The position numbers and the translations under genes were made by a program. The notes below the pieces were generated by a model. It was not told where the DNA came from and ran no database searches. It saw only the letters and a list, made by a program, of their open reading frames with translations. From contig CM065814.1 of the NCBI GenBank assembly GCA_033398695.1, positions 105,030,501-105,094,500 on the forward strand: a stretch of DNA of 64,000 bases, in the 5' to 3' direction. The stretch's first letter is position 1, and each line of letters begins with the position of its first letter. This DNA comes from Orobanche coerulescens. Lineage: Eukaryota; Streptophyta; Magnoliopsida; Lamiales; Orobanchaceae. Of this stretch, positions 22,214 through 34,143 are shown piece after piece.

Positions 22214-22781
22214 AAATTGTTTGACTGTTTATTTCCGGAAAGGACATGTCTAGTTTTGGTTTTAGAAAATGATATCGGTGCATGTACTATGAAATGTGTA
22301 AGCGATTGGTTTGCCTTGATTACTTGTACTAGCGTAATTGCTAACCCCTTTGGGGGACCCGTTTTGGGGAAATTCTTGTTATGGATTTCAGGTTATGATC
22401 ATCCGGACGACGGCGGCCCGGGACGATGCGAGGATCTTTGGCCAGGGTCGTTGACATGTGCACTTGGGTTTACTTATTTCTTTTGCCACTTCGATTTGGT
22501 TGTTTTCTATATTTATAAACTGATAGACTGTACTCGCGAGTACTTAGGCTTTTCAATTCAAACCCCGTGTTGTATTATTTTAAATTGCCACATTGTCAAT
22601 GGTTGCTCATTTCGTCGGATTGCTTCGGGTGTATTTTTCACATGATGTATTATTTGATTGTGTATCCTCACTAACCGAGATGGTTAGTCGAGGGGTAACC
22701 GCTTGTTGTAGCCTGGTGGGTCCCATGTAGGGGTCCACAGCGCTGTAACGTACTCCGAATATCTTGGGGTGTTATAGAAAA

Positions 22782-22793
22782 TGGTATCGGAGC
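22782..22793 (+). other. Primer-binding site of element A
   Basis: TGGTATCGGAGC is one mismatch from the initiator-Met tRNA complement and lies five bases inside the 5' LTR. Confidence 0.9.
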
Positions 22794-23011
22794 TCTAGGT
22801 TTATGGATACCTAGGCTTGTCGGTTATTTGGGTCTAGTCGTATTTGTTTTGCACATTGTCACACCGCTGCCAGCATCCCAGTACTTCCAGTGCTCGTAAG
22901 TTTTCTTATTCGGCTCTTTTGTTTCTTGCATTGTATTTCCACTTTTGAATCGTAGTTGCTTTTCCTCCCTTACTCATCATCGATATACTTCTGTTATCTC
23001 TCAACCTCAGT

Positions 23012-24100
23012 ATGGATGCCGGAGGAAACCGTGGACGTGGTCTTGGTCGTGGTCGTGGACGCGGCCGAGGACGTGGGGCAGCCGGTGGGGCGGCCACGTC
23101 GCATTCTTCGGGAGCCGGCAGTACCGGTGACCGTCACAGTCATGCTTCTTCTCAGGAGCGCGCCGATCTTGGTATTGCGGCTGTCATGCAGCAAATGGTT
23201 AACCAGATGGCGGCTATAGCTCAGGTGGTCCAGAACCCCGATCAGGCCCATGCTAATCGGGGCGGAGCGGATCGCTGGCTTCAGGATGTCATCAAGATGC
23301 ATCCTCCTCAGTTTTCGGGAGCTTCGGACCCGATCGGCTGGGAAGGGTGGATCAAGGAGATATCCAAAATCTTCACTGCTACCAACTGCCCCGAGGACCG
23401 TAAGGTCCCTATTGCTCAATACTTTCTCACGGGAGATGCTACAGATTGGTGGGAGGCCGTTGGTCCCAAAGATCATGTGGTTTCGTGGGCCGAGTTTCAG
23501 GAGTTGATGGAGACCGAGTATCGTCCATGGCCGGTCATACAGGCTCGAGTGCATGCTTTCTATGATGCTCAACCACGGGATATCCCCGTATCCCAAGCTA
23601 TTGCTGGATTTAACAAGGAGTTGGGCTATGTGAAGACCCAAGTTGTCGCTGAGAGCGACAAAATTTTCCATTTTTCCAGGAGGATGAAGCTGCCCATTCG
23701 GGACTATATGTCTGGGCTTGTCTGCAATACCTTGAAGGATTATCAGAGTAGGGCCCTCGCTTATGATATGTCAGTGACGGCGAGTGATTTGGCTCGTGAG
23801 AGCAAGAAGCAGAAGTCGGTCGGAAACTTTTCTGGTCCCAAGAGTGGAGGCCAGCAGAAATCTCGAGCTGTGAATATTTCTACGGGCGGTTCGGCTCGTT
23901 TCTCTGGGAGCTTTCGGGGTGCCGCCGGAACCCCCGCTCGTGAGCTCACATGATTTAACTGCGGCTTTTCGGGTCATAAGAACCGGGACTGTCCTCGTCC
24001 GCCTTTAACTTGTCATACTTGTGGTCAGTCGGGCCACAAGGCTTCTTTTTGTGATCAGCTCAGACAGCTTCGCAGTGCCCGTTCTTCTCACCCAGCACCT
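23012..24100 (+). pseudogene. Gag of element A
   Basis: ATG at 23012 follows the leader and opens a Gly/Arg-rich N-terminus (residues 1-28, RGRGRG type). The retrotransposon gag domain follows at about residues 85-230, with MHPPQFSGASDPIGWEGW and YFLTGDATDWWEAV. TGA at 23951-23953 replaces the first Cys of the first zinc knuckle. The frame continues past it with [13 protein letters not shown] and a complete second knuckle, [14 protein letters not shown]. Gag packages RNA through these knuckles, so the stop would give a particle protein without its RNA-binding tail and no pol. Gag and pol share one frame. Confidence 0.95.
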
Positions 24101-27100
24101 ATGGAGCCGAGTGTGAACCAGGGCTCATTTGCTCCGCCGCCTCCACCGAGTGCCGGCCGAGGTAGGGGTCGGGATCAGCCCGCTAGGGGTGGAGCTTCCA
24201 GTGTCGGCTCTGCTCAGCCGCGTATCTATGAGATGAGGAGAGCCGATGATCCAGCAGCTCGTGGCGGCAGTCTTGTTCATATTCATTTCCATCCTGTCAG
24301 TGTGCTTTTCGATTCGGGTGCTACGCATTCATTCATTTCTCTAGAGTGTGTACGCCGTTTGAGTCTCGACTGTTTGTCACCTTGCGAGCCTTTCATCGTT
24401 AAACTTCCTAGCGGTGATAGAATTGTCGGTGATCGAGAGGTCCGAGACTGCTCTGTGTTTATTTGTGAGAGAGCGTGGCTCTCTAACCTTATTGTCGTTA
24501 ATATTGAGGGTGAGGATTTGATTCTCGGGGATGATTGGCTCGAGCGGCATGGCGCGATCATGAACTACCGCACGAGGATCATCACCATGTTAGCCGAGGA
24601 TGGCACCGAGCACTCCTTCGCGGGGCGAAGGAGGGGAAATCAGAAAATTGTCATTAATGCCTTGAGGGCGATGAGTCTCCTGCGAAAGGGGTGTACTGGC
24701 TATTGGTGCTATGCCTTGAAGGCGGAGGATGGTGGAGTCGAGCTTTCGTCGATTCCAGTCGTTAATGAGTTTCCTAATGTATTTCCTGACGAGTTACCGG
24801 GATTGCCATCGGATCGTGAGGTTGAGTTTGCTATAGAGTTAGAGCCGGGTGCGACTCCGATTTCGAAGGCGCCGTATCGCATGGCACCTTCAGAGATGGC
24901 AGAGTTGAAGAAGCAGTTGAGTGAGCTTCTTGAGTCGGGGTATGTTCGACCGAGTGCCTCGCCTTGGGGCGCACCGGTCCTCTTTGTGCGGAAGAAGGAT
25001 GGTTCACTACGTTTGTGTATCGACTATCGCGAACTAAACAAGGTGACCATCAAGAACAAGTATCCTTTGCCGAGAATCGATGACTTGTTTGACCAGTTGC
25101 AGGGAGCTGCGGTATTCTCGAAGATTGATTTGAAATCGGGGTACTATCAGCTTCGGGTGAGAGAGTCCGACGTGCCGAAAACAGCTTTTCGGACGAGATA
25201 CGGACATTACGAGTTTGTAGTTATGCCTTTCGGGTTAACTAATGCGCCGGAGGTGTTCATGCAATTGATGAACAAAGTCATTATCGAGTATTTGGATAAG
25301 TGTGTCGTCGTCTTCATTGACGATATTCTTATCTATTCGAGAAATGAGGAAGAGCATGCCCATCATCTGCGGATAGTGTTAGACATTTTGAGGACCGAGC
25401 AACTCTATGCGAAATTCTCGAAATGTGAGTTCTGGCTGAAGGAAGTGATGTTTTTGGGTCACGTGATTTCAGCCGAGGGAGTCCGTGTGGATCCGCAGAA
25501 AATTGAGGCAGTGTTGGAGTGGGCATCGCCCACAAATGTGAAGGAGGTCCGTAGTTTCTTGGGTTTGGCTGGCTACTACCGTAGGTTCGTCGAGGGTTTC
25601 TCAAAACTAGCTCGGCCACTTACACAGTTGCTCCAGAAATCCGAGAAGTTCGTCTGGACCAATGAGAGACAGTCGAGTTTTGAGGAACTGAAGAAGCGTT
25701 TGACTTCAGCTCCGGTTTTGGCGTTGCCATGTGGCGACTAGGGATTCGCCGTGTATAGCGATGCTTCGGGTCAGGGTCTTGGGTGCGTATTGATGCAGCA
25801 CGGCAAGACCATTGCCTATGCGTCGAGACAGTTGAGGCCGTATGAGCTTAACTACCCTACTCACGATTTGGAGTTAGCGTCGGTTGTCTTTGCACTCAAG
25901 ATTTGGCGTCACTATCTTTTCGGCTCTACATGTCAGATTTTTACCGATCATAAAAGTCTGAAATACATATTTACTCAGCGGGAGTTGAATATGAGGCAGA
26001 GGAGGTGATTAGAGCTGATTAAGGATTACGACCTCGAAATCCTTTATCATCCGGGCAAGGCGAATGTCGTGGCCGACGCCTTGAGTCGGAAACCGATTGT
26101 GTTGCGAACGCTTGAGGTCCTTACGCCTCAGTCTGAGCTTCGGCGGGCTTTGATCGGGTTAGATGTTGAGGTTTTGTTGCCTGGAGCTGTCGGGCAACTT
26201 TGTGCCTTAGAGATTTCGTCGTCTTTGATCGATGAAATTAAGCTGAAGCAATTAGAGGTTCCGATGATTACTCAAATCCGAGAGAACGTTCTTAAGGGAA
26301 AGTCTCCTGGGTTTGTGATTCACGAGGATGGTGTTTAGAGATTCCAGAGTCGGCTTTGTGTGCCGAACGATCCAGGGTTGCGACAGGGTATTTTGCGTGA
26401 GGCCCATTCCGCACCCTATTCCATTCATCCTGGCTCGAGTAAGATGTACAAGGACCTGAGGAGGAACTTCTGGTGGAATGATATGAAGGAGGAGGTCGCA
26501 CAGTTTGTGGCGAGATGTTTGACTTGTCAGCAGGTCAAAATCGAGCATCAGCGACCGGCTGGGCTATTGCAGTCACTTTCCATTCCGGAATGGAAATGGG
26601 AAGATATATCGATGGATTTTGTTTCGAGTTTGCCAAGATCGAGGTCGGGCATGAATATGGTATGGGTGGTTGTTGATCGTCTGACCAAGTCGGCACATTT
26701 TCTGGGCATCAAGGACACTTGGGGCCTGGAGAAATTGGCTCGTGTGTTTATCGCGCAGATTATGAGACTTCACGGTACTCCGAAGTCTATTGTTTCGGAT
26801 CGTGATGGCCGTTTTGTATCGCACTTTTGGCAGGCGATGCATAAGGCGTTAGGTACCCGCTTGCATTTGAGTACCTCTTTTCATCCCCAGTCAGATGGAC
26901 AGTCAGAACGCACTATCCAGACATTTGAGGACATGTTGCGTGCTTGTGCCCTCAATTGGAGTAGCGACTGGGAGGAGCATTTTCCATTGATCGAATTCAC
27001 GTACAACAATAGTTGGCACGCGTAGATTCGGATGGCACCGTATGAGTCACTTTATGGGCGACGATGTCGATCGCCGATTTGTTGGAATGAGGCGTCCGAT

Positions 27101-27655
27101 TTGGTCGGGACCGAACCGGATGTCGTTTTAGAGACGAGACGGAAGATAGAATTAATTCGAGAACGGATGTTGACTGCCCAGAGTCGACAGAAGTCATATG
27201 CCGATGTCCGTCGTCGACCTTTAGAATTCGAGGTGGGAGACCACGTTTTGCTGAAGGTGTCGCCGACGAGAGGAGTTTTCCATTTCGGGAAGAAGGGGAA
27301 GTTGAGTCCGAGATTTATTGGACCCTTCGAAATTCTCGAGCGAGTCGGTGGGTTAGCATACCGTTTGGCGTTACCCCCGGCCCTGAGTCATGTTCATAGC
27401 ATTTTTCATGTTTCCCAGCTGAGGAAATATGTCCCGGATCCTAGTCACATCATCGACTATGGGGAGATTGACATTGCCGAGGATATTACTTTTGAGGAGC
27501 GTCCTTTGAAGATTTTAGAGCATCGGGAGAAACGACTGAGGCATAAGACCATCCCTTTGGTCAAGGTGCAGTGGTCGAGACACGGTGTCGAGGAGGCAAC
27601 TTGGGAAACGGAGGAGAGCATGCGTGCTAGGTACCCTGAGTTGTTTGTTTCTTAA
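24101..27655 (+). pseudogene. Pol of element A: protease, RT, RNase H, integrase, chromodomain
   Basis: This continues the gag frame without any frameshift. Protease: [11 protein letters not shown] (about 24303). RT: core from [14 protein letters not shown] (about 24790), with [20 protein letters not shown] and the catalytic [11 protein letters not shown] (about 25309). RNase [16 protein letters not shown] (about 25751) and [11 protein letters not shown]. Integrase: an H-H-C-C zinc region ending CLTCQQVK (about 26517), then SMDF, SDRDGRF and GQSERTIQ with the D,D,E residues. A GPF module and a chromodomain with LVKVQWSRHGVEEATW end at RYPELFVS. Stops interrupt at 25739, 26006, 26336 and 27023. 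All domains are otherwise recognisable. Confidence 0.95.
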
Positions 27656-27679
27656 GTTTCGGGACGAAACTTGTTTTTA

Positions 27680-27690
27680 GAGGGGTAGAA
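27680..27690 (+). other. Polypurine tract of element A
   Basis: GAGGGGTAGAA directly precedes the 3' LTR. The stop codon of pol is followed by TTTCGGGACGAAAC, a small palindrome also present after pol in E and D. Confidence 0.8.
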
Positions 27691-29877
27691 TATAATATCC
27701 GCATTTTTCTTCCCCTTGTATTTTTCTTTTTCGGCGTATTTCCCGATAGTAGTGACCCTCGTGTATCTTTCAGTGTATCTTTTCTATTATCTATGGATTT
27801 TATCCCCGTTATTGTTGTGCGGAACCGCCGTTTAGGGGTTGCCGTGGATCCATTCTATGTTATGATGCCCGTTGAGATGTTCCGTTGGATGTTTCGTCCA
27901 CCTTCCGGTGTTTTGAACCGTTCATATTTCATACCTAACGCACGCTATTTTTCTCTACATAGCGCACGCTAGGGGTCTCTTAGTAGCGCACACTACGTTT
28001 CTTTCGTAGCGCGCGCTAGCGAGTAGCCCTGGGAGTGGCAGTGCTGTTTTTCCAGCCTTCTGGACTAGCGTATTAGCGTACGCTACGTATACTAGCGCAC
28101 GCTAATGTCGAGAGGCTAGCGCACGCTGATGATGCCGGGTAGCGTGCGCTAGCGTGAGTGTCGATCTTGATACGGTTACTCGAACCGGTCAGTGCCGATT
28201 AGCGCACGCTACGCTTGTATGGTAGCGCACGCTAACGGATCAGTGGGTTACGGGCCGTTTGTCCTTTGGACTCGATCGATGTCCGTGTAGCGCAGTTATT
28301 GGTTGATAGCGCCGCTACCGAGAGGTCATTAGCGCACGCCACGCTTCGAGTAGCGCCACGCTAACGCCAAAAATCGCTCTTTGGTGGGTGCTAACGGTAG
28401 AGATTGGAATTTTATCCGTTAGCGCACGCTAACCTTGAGGTTTTAGCGTGCGCTAACACTCCTAACTATATAAACCGGGGAGTTGACCGAGATAATCATA
28501 ATTTCTCATTTCTTCCTCTCTCATGCGAAGGCGATTCCAAGGCGATTTTCTTGGCGATTTCTTCCTCCAATCATCTCATCCAACATCTTTCTTGAGTTCT
28601 TGGAGTATTATAACAACATCAACACGAATCTTTCATCTTAATCCAAGGTAAATCTCTTAGAACCCTACTTTTCGATAAATTGGGGGTTTTGGGATTTTCT
28701 TCCGATCTGTTCCGTTTTGTTGATGGATTCATGCTGAATATGATTAATCTTGTTGGTATTCTTAGTTTCCCTACGGATTCATGGTATATTTCGTGATTTT
28801 TACGGAATCGAGAGGGTTTGGTTGTGGTCCGCCCTCGTTGTTGTTTATATACGAATATACATGAATCGTAGGCGGGTTTTCGGGTGTATTCCAATTCCGT
28901 ATTCATTTAGAAATGGTTGTGATTGTATTCCTCGAATCGTTAGGTTCGGTTTCGTTGGTTCCTAGCATTCGTCGGTGACTTTCCTTTCCGTTCTTCGCGT
29001 CGTCAATAATTCAAGGCAAGTATTTTTGGAAACCTTTATGCTTAACATGAAATGGTAATGTATATTGTGTGTGATTGCTCACCTCGGGAGGGTCCGACGG
29101 GATCACGGAGGGAATCCAATGGTATAGCCCTGGATTCACGAGTTTGTTTCGCTAGCTTGACTCGGGAGGGTCCTTAGGGATCACGGAGCGGGATCAATGG
29201 TATAGCCCTGTTCCCAAGGCGATGCGTGTGCGTGATTTGTTTTATAATATGGCCAGCTCGGGAGGGTCCTTAGGGATCACGGAGCGGGATCAATGGTATA
29301 GCCCTGTTCCCACGGCAAATTGTTTGACTGTTTATTTCCGGAAAGGACATGTCTAGTTTTGGTTTTAGAAAATGATATCGGTGCATGTACTATGAAATGT
29401 GTAAGCGATTGGTTTGCCTTGATTACTTGTACTAGCGTAATTGCTAACCCCTTTGGGGAACCCGTTTTGGGGAAATTCTTGTTATGGATTTCAGGTTATG
29501 ATCATCCGGACGAGCGGCCCGGGACAAGACGAGGATGTCTTGGCGTGGTCGTTGACATGTGCACTTGGGTTTACTTATTTCTTTTGCCACTTCGATTTGG
29601 TTGTTTTCTATATTTATAAACTGATAGACTGTACTCGCGAGTACTTAGGCTTTTCAATTCAAACCCCGTGTTGTATTATTTTAAATTGCCACATTGTCGA
29701 TGGTTGCTCATTTCATCGGATTGCTTTGGGTGTATTTTTCACATGATGTATTATTTGATTGTGTATCCTCGCTAACCGAGATGGTTAGTCGAGGGGTACC
29801 CGCTTGTTGTAGCCTGGTGGGTCCCATGTAGGGGTCCACGGCGCTGTAACGTACTCCGAATATCTTGGGGTGTTACA
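27691..29877 (+). repeat. 3' LTR of element A
   Basis: TATAATATCCGC (TG changed to TA) to GGGGTGTTACA. It matches the 5' LTR closely. Differences cluster around CAG/CTG, for example between 28158 and 28390, and include palindromes reduced by one or two bases. TATA is at 28467-28474 and the hairpin region at about 29445-29456. Confidence 0.95.
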
Positions 29878-29882
29878 AACAT
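29878..29882. repeat. Target-site duplication of gypsy A, right copy (AACAT)
   Basis: Exact match to 20568-20572. Confidence 0.95.
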
Positions 29883-30760
29883 AACGTATGCAACGAGTTT
29901 GAATCGGAATTTAAATATTGGGCCGTTGATGGGCGTGTGACGTCATGGAGCATGACATCATCTCAACGGCTATCTGAGTTTCATATAACGTATGCTACAC
30001 TAAGATATAGCGCATGCTATGGAAGAGACACTGGCTACTGGACTGAAATAGAAAGCAGATAATGTACGCTACAAATCAGTGTTACGTACGCTAAACGCAT
30101 TACGTATGCTATGAAGGATGCATAGCGCACGCTAAATTAGAACAGGGAGCAATGGCTAGTTTGGCTCTCAAGCCTATAAATGCCAAAGCATTTAGTATTA
30201 TTTGGTACAACAACTTCAAGCAAAGCTAATATACTTCAGATATCTTTATCTTCATTATTGTTGTTGTAATCGAGCTCAATTGATAAGAGTTCTAGTGTTT
30301 AATTCACTCAACCAAACACGAAAGAAAAGAAAGGATTATAGATTTGATTCGGTGTTATTAGGATCATCTATCCGGCATTATTAGAATCATAATCTAAATC
30401 CAAGTGAGGTTTTTCTAGTACCGATAGAAAGCTAGAAAGGTTGATTCCTTATCCGATAGAAAAGGAAAACGGTTTGTCTTGCATCGACGTAAGGACAAGA
30501 TTGTAACTGTTTATCTTGGACTTATAGAAGACAAGATTGTAACGGTTTACCTCGGGCCGATAGAAGACAAGGCGGAAAGGTTTATAGTAAGCCTATATAA
30601 AAAGATACGGAGAGAGGACGTAAGCATATTGGCCGAACCTCTATAAATCACTGCGTCGTTTATATTACGCATTTAAATATGCTTCCGCAATCGCAAAAGA
30701 ATTATATATTCATAACTGCACTATCTAAATCCCCTTCTAATGGCGATACCAAAGCCAACA
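29883..30760 (+). repeat. Right LTR of the SIRE-like element, second part
   Basis: This resumes the LTR interrupted at 20572 and ends AGCCAACA, as the left LTR does. It carries the exact TGACGTCATG-GAG-CATGACATCA palindrome (29938-29960) and TATAAA (30175-30180). Joined length is about 1,165 bp against 1,228 bp for the left LTR. Confidence 0.9.
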
Positions 30761-30765
30761 ATTGA
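30761..30765. repeat. Target-site duplication of the SIRE-like element, right copy (ATTGA)
   Basis: Exact match to 17102-17106. Confidence 0.9.
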
Positions 30766-31177
30766 ATGTGGTTCATTATCGTAATCATCATTCATAATTT
30801 CTTGTGCAACCGAGGAAACAAATAGATTATCTATTATCATGTTTTTTCGATCCCATATCTCATTGTAATGGTTTATGAGATTCTCGATGTTTTCAGAATT
30901 CATGATCCCTTCATTATTTGCAGGATTGCATTCTATAGATTCATCTACATCATGCTCACTAGAATAATCTTGGTTTGTGATCACATTACTTCTTCCCATT
31001 CTTTTTTGAGGAACAGTGTCCTTCGAACCAATAGGCCTACCACGCTTATCTTGTGGGCATCATCATTCATTTTTGTGTGTTCATTAGGAACAACGATCCT
31101 AGCTGGAGCATTCACAGCTGGAATGTAAGACTTTTTTAATTTACTTGCATCATTTAATGCATCAGGAAGTCTATTAG
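30766..31177 (-). pseudogene. Copia integrase-to-RT linker (segment 2 of the host copia)
   Basis: The minus strand reads NRLPDALNDASKLKKSYIPA, then VNAPARIVVPNEHTK, a GRPIGSKD-type motif and an acidic Asn-rich linker ending near NDDYDNEPHSI. The order and motifs are those of the variable region between integrase and RT in plant copia elements. Upstream continues at 44033-43833 beyond the LINE; downstream continues at 17106 beyond the SIRE-like element. One frameshift lies near 31010. Confidence 0.85.
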
Positions 31178-32445
31178 GCGCTAAGCCCTCTTCTCTTCGA
31201 TCTAATCCTTGACGTCATTTCGCGCGGGATTCAAGATGGCATCCCATGGTGCATGCTTTTTGCTGACGACATTGTGTTAGTGGCGGAGTCGATGAGGGAG
31301 GTGAAGTCGAAGTTGGAGCTTTGGAGGGCTAAGTTAGAATCCAGGGCTTGCGTGTGAGCCGGACTAAGACCGAGTATCTCTGGTGTAACTTTAGTGGTGA
31401 GGCCAACGAGGAAGATATAGAGGTTATGATTGCGGATCAGATCGTACCCCGTACGGATAGGTTCAAGTATTTGGGTTCGATCATTCAGAAGGAAGGTGAG
31501 TGTGAAGATGATGTCACGCATCGCATCAAGGTGGGGTGGCTAAGGTGGAGAGCAGCGACAGGGGTCCTATGCGACAAGAAAGTCCCTCTAAAGTTGAAGG
31601 GTAAATTCTATAGAGCGGCAATCCGACCTGCAATGTTGTATGGCTCTGAATGTTGGGCGATGAAGAAGTCGCTTGAGAGCAAGTTGGAAGTGGATGAAAT
31701 GAGAATGTTACGTTGGTCGTGTGGTTGCACAATGTTAGATAGAATCGCGAACGGGGTTTTCAGGAATGCGCTGGAAGTGGCGCCCATTTCAGCGAAAGTT
31801 ATGGAAGGGAGATTGAGATGATTTGGCCACATCCGCAGGAGGCAGGCATCTGCTACGGTGAGTAGGGTCGAGAGTTTATTGGTTGTCGGGGAGAGGAGGA
31901 GAGGCAGACCGAGGAGGCGTGGGAGGAGCAGTTGAGATTAGATTTGAAGGCCTTAAACCTTTCCGAGACCATGACTATTGATAGGTGCGCTTGGAGGCGC
32001 CAGATCAGAGTTGTGGATTCTTCTGTAGGGAGCGGTGCTGTAGTTGAGAGCCTCAGGGTTGGGTTGTCTCGGTTAGCTTTGACCTAGAGCATTGCATTTT
32101 TTACTTTTATTGTATATTTTATCCTATTGTCTTTGCGTGTGGTGCATTTTTGATAGGGAGCTGTGCACAGAGTCAACCTCTCTTTTGTTAGAGCAGCGTT
32201 CATCGGGAGTGAAGTAGCCAGATTCCGCGTACGTAAGTCCCATGTGGATTAATCCATGGGCTCAGGTATGGTCTCGAGCTTTTTTCGAATCATATGTTTT
32301 CCTTTGTATTTATCACACGAGATTCTGCTGTGCACTAAGCTAGGGGTCTTCACGGAAACAACCTCCCTACCGTAATAAGTAGGGGCATGGTCTGCGTACA
32401 TCTTACCCTCCCTAGACCCTGCTATGAGCGGGATATACTGGGTAT
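31178..32445 (+). pseudogene. RTE-type LINE, 5'-truncated reverse transcriptase and 3' end
   Basis: The plus strand starts within RT at LSPLLFDLILD, followed by DGIPWCMLFADDIVLV with the catalytic ADD. After a frameshift near 31345 the frame 31348-31821 (157 codons) gives SRTKTEYLWCNF, FKYLGSIIQKEGECEDD and AMLYGSECWAMKK. TGA at 31819 replaces the Trp of RWFGHIRRR, and the reading then continues to a stop near 32088. The following 360 bases match the conserved plant RTE 3' end, including GTAGGGGCATGGTCTGCGTA and CGGGATATACTGGGTATG. 5' truncation is usual for LINE insertion. It sits in the host copia pol gene. Confidence 0.9.
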
Positions 32446-32450
32446 GTTTG
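32446..32450. repeat. Target-site duplication of complex C, left copy (GTTTG)
   Basis: GTTTG is part of the LINE tail and recurs at 43816-43820. Because the tail is itself a TTTGG repeat, the match is slightly less decisive than the others. Confidence 0.8.
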
Positions 32451-34143
32451 TGTAACACTCCCAGAATACGTCCGGAAATGTTACACGCCGTAGGCCCTTC
32501 TCACAAGGATCTACCAGGCTAAACTCCACTAAACCACACAATGATTGACCGACTGGGGTCAATCTAAATAAAACGCACACCGACAAGGTCATTAAACAAT
32601 TCATAAGATAATGAATTTTACATCTCAATGACAAAAAAAAATAAACTTTCCCACAAAAAGGGATGACATCTCCATTTAATAAATGAAAACCTACACCCGT
32701 GCAAGGGTGAATACTCAACCAAATGGAAAATACCGACCCAGAAGGAATAAAGAAAAAGACTCTGACTCTTGTGTGATTAGCATCGTCGTCTTCCATCTCC
32801 TTCCAAGCCAATCCCGTGACTGATCCCGAGCTGCCAAAACCTGAGCGCATAACAGGCACCCACCCCCCGAAAACGTGGGGGTTAGCAAACTGGAATTTTG
32901 CTAGTGCAAGTACATAATATACAAGATATACGAACAATAGCAACACAAAATTCAACCGTCGTGAAGCCTTAACACAAACCATACATTCCCATAGTCAACA
33001 CAGAATAACACTCGCATACACAAGGTGAAAGATAATCACATAGTCATATTCTCTTTACGGAACATAACATCAATGAAACTTTAAACGAGCCCAAGGAGTC
33101 ATGAAAATCCCTTTTGTAAAAGGAAAAGTATTTTGATAAGATAGTTTGCAAACGTTATTATTGACTCGTGCCGTCTTGGGGTTTTGAAAATCGAATGGGA
33201 ACACTTTTGGAAAATAATTTCAAAAGCTCTCGGGTCCTTGACCCAACATATGGAAAAAAATTACACGAAAGCCATGACACGTTTTTCGGGGTCCTCGGCC
33301 CAATTTATAGAGAACTGTCACAAACGAAATCATTACAACATCTCACGGGGTTCTCAACCCAATCCAAATAACATCATCATGAGATCAATCATCTCAACAT
33401 TTCACAGGGTCCTCAACCCGTTACACAGAATGGCACCATAATACAATCAAAGGCACAATCTCTCATTCGACATATCCTGCTCAAGACCCCCGATTAATTA
33501 ACCCCCGGAGATTTCGTCAAACCTCCTTGGTTAATTAACCCTGATACCAACGCTTTAAAAACAAGTTGAAATAAGCTTTCAAAAATACGAATCGCGGTCT
33601 ATATCAAGACAAACATTTAAAAGTGAGTTGAAAGAATTTGAGATACGAAAATCGTTCGGTAACGGGGTCTTAGCTATCACTCAAATACCCGTAACCAATA
33701 AGCCTGCCAGGCGCCTCCCTTGCGCACCTGTGCACCGGCGTTCACTCCACTATGTTGTCCGCTCCTTGAACATGTCACCGCACCGGCAATCACTCCCGTA
33801 AGAGCCGCCCCTTGCGCGCACATTAGGTAACACCGGCGTTCACCACCCATATGGAGCCGCACATTGCAGCATACACCAGGCCGGAGTGCATGCCCCGCCC
33901 TCGGAGGTTCCCAGATACGACGTTTCTCACAACAAGTATCCACATTATTACAAACATCAAGCACACAGACCAACGTCATAACAATTATCAACTCGGTACA
34001 TCAAGTCACACAATTTCTCCGCAGTCCATAACCACACAAATAAACAATAACACGCACGTTATCAATCAAAACTCAATCACAATAAGCCTTCAAGCTTAAC
34101 CAACCAACACCACACATATATCTCTATATTGCGACTCAACCGA

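Larger units (their letters stand above)
20573..22776 (+). repeat. 5' LTR of element A
   Basis: TGTAATATCCGC to GGGGTGTTATA. U3 holds sixteen TAGCGNNCGCTA-type palindromes and a TATA box at 21362-21369. The R/U5 part holds three tandem units (21981-22213) and the shared hairpin CCCCTTTGGGGG (22345-22356). The 142-codon open frame at 22217-22645 lies wholly in the LTR and is not treated as a gene. Confidence 0.95.
20573..29877 (+). mobile_element. Gypsy chromovirus element A, nearly complete
   Basis: The element is 9,305 bp with AACAT on both sides, LTRs of 2,204 and 2,187 bp, a primer site, a single gag-pol frame, a polypurine tract, and a full domain order ending in a chromodomain (Tekay/Del-like). 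It is structurally complete but disabled by five in-frame stops. Its LTR ends are slightly damaged: the 5' LTR ends TTATA and the 3' LTR begins TATAAT. It is inserted in the right LTR of the SIRE-like element. Confidence 0.95.
17107..30760 (+). mobile_element. Gag-only SIRE/Maximus-like copia element, interrupted by gypsy A
   Basis: ATTGA duplications bound this element. Removing gypsy A and one AACAT leaves about 4.3 kb: two LTRs of about 1.2 kb and a 1.95 kb internal region. The internal region has a decayed PBS, a copia gag, and a 3' segment with purine-rich GACAAAAAGGGGGAGA and CAAAAAAGGGGAGAT runs, as in SIRE-type elements. There is no protease, integrase or RT sequence, so movement would have needed enzymes from a relative. 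It lies in the host copia pol gene. Confidence 0.9.

Noticed and set aside
22217..22645. 142-codon open frame, partly repeated at 29320-29746
   Set aside because: Wholly inside the A LTR; the copy in the 3' LTR is frameshifted and no domain is visible.
24101..27655. Possible endogenous pararetrovirus polymerase
   Set aside because: Integrase with D,D,E residues, a chromodomain, true LTRs and a target duplication identify a Ty3/gypsy element; no movement protein is present.
31348..31821. 157-codon frame as a host gene
   Set aside because: It is the RT C-terminal region of an RTE-type LINE, with broken frames on both sides and the typical LINE 3' end following.
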